From positions 12,921,001 to 12,985,000 of the forward strand of contig BSQZ01000011.1 of assembly GCA_033239005.1 (NCBI GenBank): 64,000 nucleotides of DNA, given 5' to 3'. How positions within the stretch are numbered: the first letter of the stretch is position 1; every line of letters begins with the position of its first letter. The DNA is from Lamellibrachia satsuma (Eukaryota > Annelida > Polychaeta > Sabellida > Siboglinidae). The notes under the pieces were generated by a model, which searched no databases, was not told the DNA's origin, and saw only the letters and a list, made by a program, of their open reading frames with translations. Both the position numbers and the translations under genes were made by a program. Shown piece after piece: positions 55,059 to 64,000 of this stretch.

Positions 55059-56316
55059 GAACACAGGCTAACGATACTTTTTACCAGCTTAGGTAAATGC
55101 TAAATTTTTAACACAACATCGCACAAACAGTTGCCATAGGAGCCTTTATCGGTGTTTTTTGCGTCCTAGCAACTGCTCATTTCTGCACCGTGTTTATTAA
55201 TCGGTATTGATTTGTCGCTGTTCTGTTGGACGAGAAAAGTTACACGGTTTGTGGTTTCCATGCCTGACGCGACTCGACACAGTAGAGTCGGCGACGAAAG
55301 CGCCTACAAATTATACGACACTCTCAATATCATCTAATAGGGGCACGCGCGTGGAGAATTGTAGCACATGATATCGCACGCTTCGCCGTGCTTCTAATCG
55401 GCTGTTACTAAAATGTATCAATATTGTAAACAATGGAGCTATGCACTGCGCGTCACATGTAGCAATCTATTGCAGCTTGAATGTTATCAGGTACCACAGT
55501 GTGGCTTCTGTTTGCTTCTACAGGTTATAACACACCCAGTCATTCGTGTAAACAATGGTCGTCTATATTGTGCTATGTTTGATCAGAGCCTACAGGCTAT
55601 TATGATTACAAATGTTGTCCGAGTAGTTGTCGCGTGGCTGTCACCGGCTGTTGTCGGCTTAGTTGTGTTGATATCTAGAATACTGAGTAGCAGTGTCCGA
55701 GGACGCTCGGTACTAACTGCATTAACCTGCAGGGCATTCAACACGTAGGCTACTCGAGAGTGAAATCAAAGCTGTCGTGAATAATTAATTATAATTAGTG
55801 GTTATTCCGACGTGTTGCTAATTGTCTGTCATTTTGACACAATGTGTGAGTGTTGATTTATATTTGTGCGGCCACTGAACCGCCGACTAATCAGAAAATA
55901 ACAATTAGGTACATAGCAATGTGAATGCCAGTCTGTCGTCAATAAAGATGCGAGTCCTTGCCTGGTTCGGAGGCAGTATGTCTGTTGTTTGGACCGGTCT
56001 CGCAAACAGTTGTTTTTTTTTATAAATAAGAACACGCACGCACACATTACTTCCTAGCATAAAACCAGAAGAACAGCACAATATTCTCCGTCGGGATGCA
56101 TGTCCTTGCTAAGTGTTAAGATAATGCCGCTAGTAGATTCGTGTTTACCCATGGTTGTGGAAGTCTAGTTCCTTTGCCCAGTTTTAACGCTGCGCCTACG
56201 GACGGTTATTAACTGGTGGAAGTGGACATTATCAGTCAAATAAAATACTACGTTACTTTATGAACAACGCTGTTTAAAACTAAATAGCCCGTTGACACCG
56301 TCTCAGTCTAGACACA
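55059..56316. other. No recognised features
   Basis: A 111-codon + strand ORF at 55413-55748 has no family signature or codon pattern I can defend. Confidence 0.35.
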
Positions 56317-56449
56317 CAGTGGCGTATCTAGGATCTCGCAAAGGGGTGGAAGCTTAGTTTCTACCCATTAGTGTACCACGCTATCATGTAGTGGCGCAGA
56401 CATAAGAACAAAACATTTTTTATGAAGTGGGGGCCTAAATACGCCACTG
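56317..56449. mobile_element. CAGTGGCG-type MITE, copy 3
   Basis: Best-preserved ends: CAGTGGCGTATCTAGG and CCTAAATACGCCACTG, 133 bp. Confidence 0.88.
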
Positions 56450-56917
56450 GAGACACAGAGTCGGTGACGAATTTGAACAAAGCAGCAACACGTTTTTTGA
56501 TGATCGTCACTGAAGGGTGGTTCTTACTGAAAAAAGCTAAGCAGAAATGTAGTTAACCATCATGAAGTTAACCATTAAAAATAGCAAAGCCGCCACACCG
56601 TTCAACGCGTAGACACCGCCAGAAGATGACGCCGACACTGAATGCAAGATGGTGTCCATAACTTTATCGCATCGCCGCCGACAATAGAATCGATACAGGG
56701 TAGGCCTATTTGGGCGCACCAAGCGCTCTGCCGATAAACAAAGCCGTGTAGCGAAGCAGACCGCCCTCGGCGTTCAGCAATTCCACGTTCACTCATGCGT
56801 GGAACCCGAGCCGGAAATACGATATCCGAGTGAAGTGCATGAAATCACTGGTGCGTCACCGACACGCCATTCTAATGACGCATGCCCCTGGGCTATATAC
56901 CGGCTGCAAACAACCGC

Positions 56918-56961
56918 GCCATCTAGCGGCTTCTCACACCAAACTCAAGCCATCTAGTGGC
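56918..56961 (-). promoter_or_regulatory. Two CTCF-like motifs
   Basis: On the - strand, CCGCTAGATGGC and CCACTAGATGGC lie 31 bases apart. The second fits the bilaterian CTCF core CCASYAGRKGGC in full and the first at all but one base. Prediction only. Confidence 0.35.
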
Positions 56962-57282
56962 TGCACTCACATGCAAGCTAGCAAGCTGGTTTAAATTTGC
57001 TGTCACTTATACACGGATATGAAATAGTCAGGAGAAGCATGCCTATATCTTGCACACTGTTTGATTTTCGTGTTTACCGTCAAAGCTATGCTTACGATTA
57101 TATACTGAACAATGTATAACTATACGTTTACATAGGTGCCAGGATATCCAAATAAACCTAACATTGACTTAATTCATTGATCTTCTTGTCTCTAAACGTG
57201 GCATGCACACGAGAAACTACATACATGTTTAGGCCTTCGTTTCATGCGGTCAGACGGCTCGTATTGTCAAACCTACATCTAC

Positions 57283-57653
57283 AATGGCTTAGCTCATCAG
57301 CTTAACAATCTAACATAGACATGACAGACTTCATGGCAGATCGACGAAACTACGCTTGACCCATATTCGTATTTACATTCTTTACTAGATCACAAGTTTG
57401 TATACTAATGGCTAGCTCACCAGCTTAACAATGTAACATAGACATGACAGACTTCATGGCAGATCGACGAAACTACGCTTGACCCATATTCGTATTTACA
57501 TTCTTTACTAGATCACAAGTTTGTATACTAATGGCTAGCTCACCAGCTTAACAATGTAACATAGACATGACAGACTTCATGGCAGATCGACGAAACTACG
57601 CTTGACCCATGTTCGTATTTACATTCTTTACTAGATCACAAGTTTGTATACTT
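57283..57653. repeat. 123-bp tandem triplication
   Basis: Three copies of a 123/124-bp unit starting at 57283, 57407 and 57530 with AATGGCTAGCTCACCAGCTT. Copies 2 and 3 are nearly identical. Confidence 0.97.
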
Positions 57654-57781
57654 ACTGGTTGGCAGATTTATTATTATAATATTAAGCACGTACGGCTTCT
57701 ATTTTACACTTAGAAATATAGGTGTGTCTCACAAGTTTGCCCCTTACACACAAAGTTATTTCACAGCCAGATTTGCACGAT

Positions 57782-58085
57782 GGGGCGCGTCGCTCAGTGG
57801 TTAGAACACCGGACTCTCAGTCGAGAGTCCAGATGTTCGAACCCTCTTGCTGCTGTTTCAAACCTTGGACAATTTCGTTCACTCCACGTCGCCTCAGTTC
57901 ACGCAGCTGTATAAACGAGTAGCTGGCAAGAGGCAATGGTGGATATATGAAAACAAATAGTGTTCGTGCCGTAATTGCCGCGTGGCTGCCTCCTTGAGAA
58001 GTTGAGTTGATGATGGACTGAACAGGGGAGAAGCAGCGGACCTAGTGACTGGATACTGCCCCATATAACAACTTAACCTTTTTAC
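57782..58085 (+). mobile_element. tRNA-derived SINE
   Basis: Head 57782-57852 has an A-box-like TCGCTCAGTGG, an anticodon-arm hairpin GGACTCTC/GAGAGTCC, and an exact B box GTTCGAACC. It is followed by TTTCAAACCTTGGACAATTT, shared with the element at 17470-17800. The acceptor stem does not close, so it is not a functional tRNA. Confidence 0.72.
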
Positions 58086-58558
58086 AATATGTCTTAACTT
58101 TGCCGTCAGTAAAACTAGTTGACATGACGCTAGGTCAACATCTCAAATGGACGGACACTCGGCTAAACATGTTTTCACAGTTTATGCAAGAGCTTATGTA
58201 AACGCGAATGACCCGTATCAACGTTGAGAAACCAAACACGAACGTGGCAGTTACGTTAATGGCCTCGATGTAATAACGGCCACGATCACAGTAATTACTT
58301 TAATGAGACACTGAGAACAATACAGAAGACGTTTCACAAGTATGGGCCAACGTGTTGTGTATAACGTAAACATCTAAAGACAACAATTTCAATTGGGTGT
58401 GAGTGAATGTGATTTCCAGCCGCCCATTTGACATAACATGTTAATACCAACACACTGCGTACACATCGATGGTGTTAAAAATAAATTTATGCTAAATGGT
58501 TCCCTTTAGATGACGTCAGGGGCGTCCGCAGGAATTTTTCCAGGGAGGGGCAAGAAAG

Positions 58559-58560
<2 letters not shown>

Positions 58561-58593
<33 letters not shown>

Positions 58594-58603
58594 CGTGCGT
58601 GGG

Positions 58604-58643
<40 letters not shown>

Positions 58644-58650
58644 TGTGTAT
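58561..58650. repeat. (GT)n(GCGT)n microsatellite
   Basis: GT dinucleotides followed by GTGC tetranucleotides, about 120 bases before the cadherin first coding exon. Confidence 0.97.
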
Positions 58651-58772
58651 ATGTGTTTATGTACGTACGTACCATCGGCGGTCTGTTGTATCTAAGTTAA
58701 GCAAGAAACCCGTTGTGTTGAGCAGTTCTAGTTCTGTCAAATTTACCTAATATGTCACCTATGGTGTTTCAG

Positions 58773-58854
58773 TATGAAGAACACATCGATGGAGCTGCGA
58801 CACGCGTAGAGGTGTTTCTCCAAAAGGCGCGTATACGACAACAAGATAGGAACA
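58773..58854 (+). promoter_or_regulatory. Cadherin 5' UTR with short uORF
   Basis: Follows a good acceptor (GGTGTTTCAG at 58763-58772), suggesting an upstream non-coding exon. It contains an 11-codon uORF (MKNTSMELRHA*) ahead of the chosen start at 58855. Confidence 0.5.

Positions 58855-64000
<5,146 letters not shown>

Noticed and set aside
55413..55748. 111-codon + strand ORF as a gene
   Set aside because: No family match by eye, no splice or promoter context, and similar lengths occur by chance in this GC range.
57782..57852. Functional tRNA gene
   Set aside because: A and B boxes are visible but no acceptor stem closes, and the downstream body is shared with another repeat copy, so it is a SINE head.

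Overview
The window is animal nuclear DNA, most likely from a marine invertebrate. Genes are split into short exons by GT-AG introns. One intron looks like the minor U12 class. The DNA is AT-rich and full of (AT)n tracts, minisatellites, LINE fragments and MITEs. The proteins are metazoan (a ciliary TTLL9, TBC1D32/Broad-minded and a cadherin). I cannot fix the phylum from sequence alone.

Layout. (1) 453-3530, + strand: the last five exons of TTLL9, a ciliary tubulin glutamylase; its 5' part lies outside the window. (2) 4822-45249, - strand: a complete TBC1D32 (BROMI) gene that I could rebuild as 33 coding exons. The exon lengths sum to 3933 bp, exactly 1310 codons plus stop, with phases agreeing at every junction. 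It is convergent with TTLL9, so two cilium genes meet tail to tail. Its introns carry nearly all the mobile DNA: a transposon ORF of the SGNH-hydrolase type, TA-, TTAA- and hAT-type MITEs, a Penelope-like inverted pair with a hammerhead-like core, and an 8-kb intron (5) holding two LINE families broken into one another. (3) 45250-58772: about 13.5 kb with no recognised gene, holding an 8-bp-TSD hAT MITE, decayed LINE pieces, MITEs, a 465-bp AT tract, a tRNA-derived SINE and a 123-bp triplication. (4) 58855-64000, + strand: the first five coding exons of a cadherin, running off the right edge.

The most unusual signal is in TBC1D32. Several tandem repeats are copies of the gene's own exon-intron junctions. 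Intron 14 is almost wholly made of about 35 copies of the end of exon 14 plus its 5' splice site. Intron 20 has about eight copies of the exon 21 acceptor. Exon 31's acceptor is duplicated once, and a decayed copy of the end of exon 3, with its donor, lies 0.8 kb downstream. Other minisatellites are built from pieces of a LINE, a SINE and a dispersed repeat. All identifications are by eye; no database search was possible.
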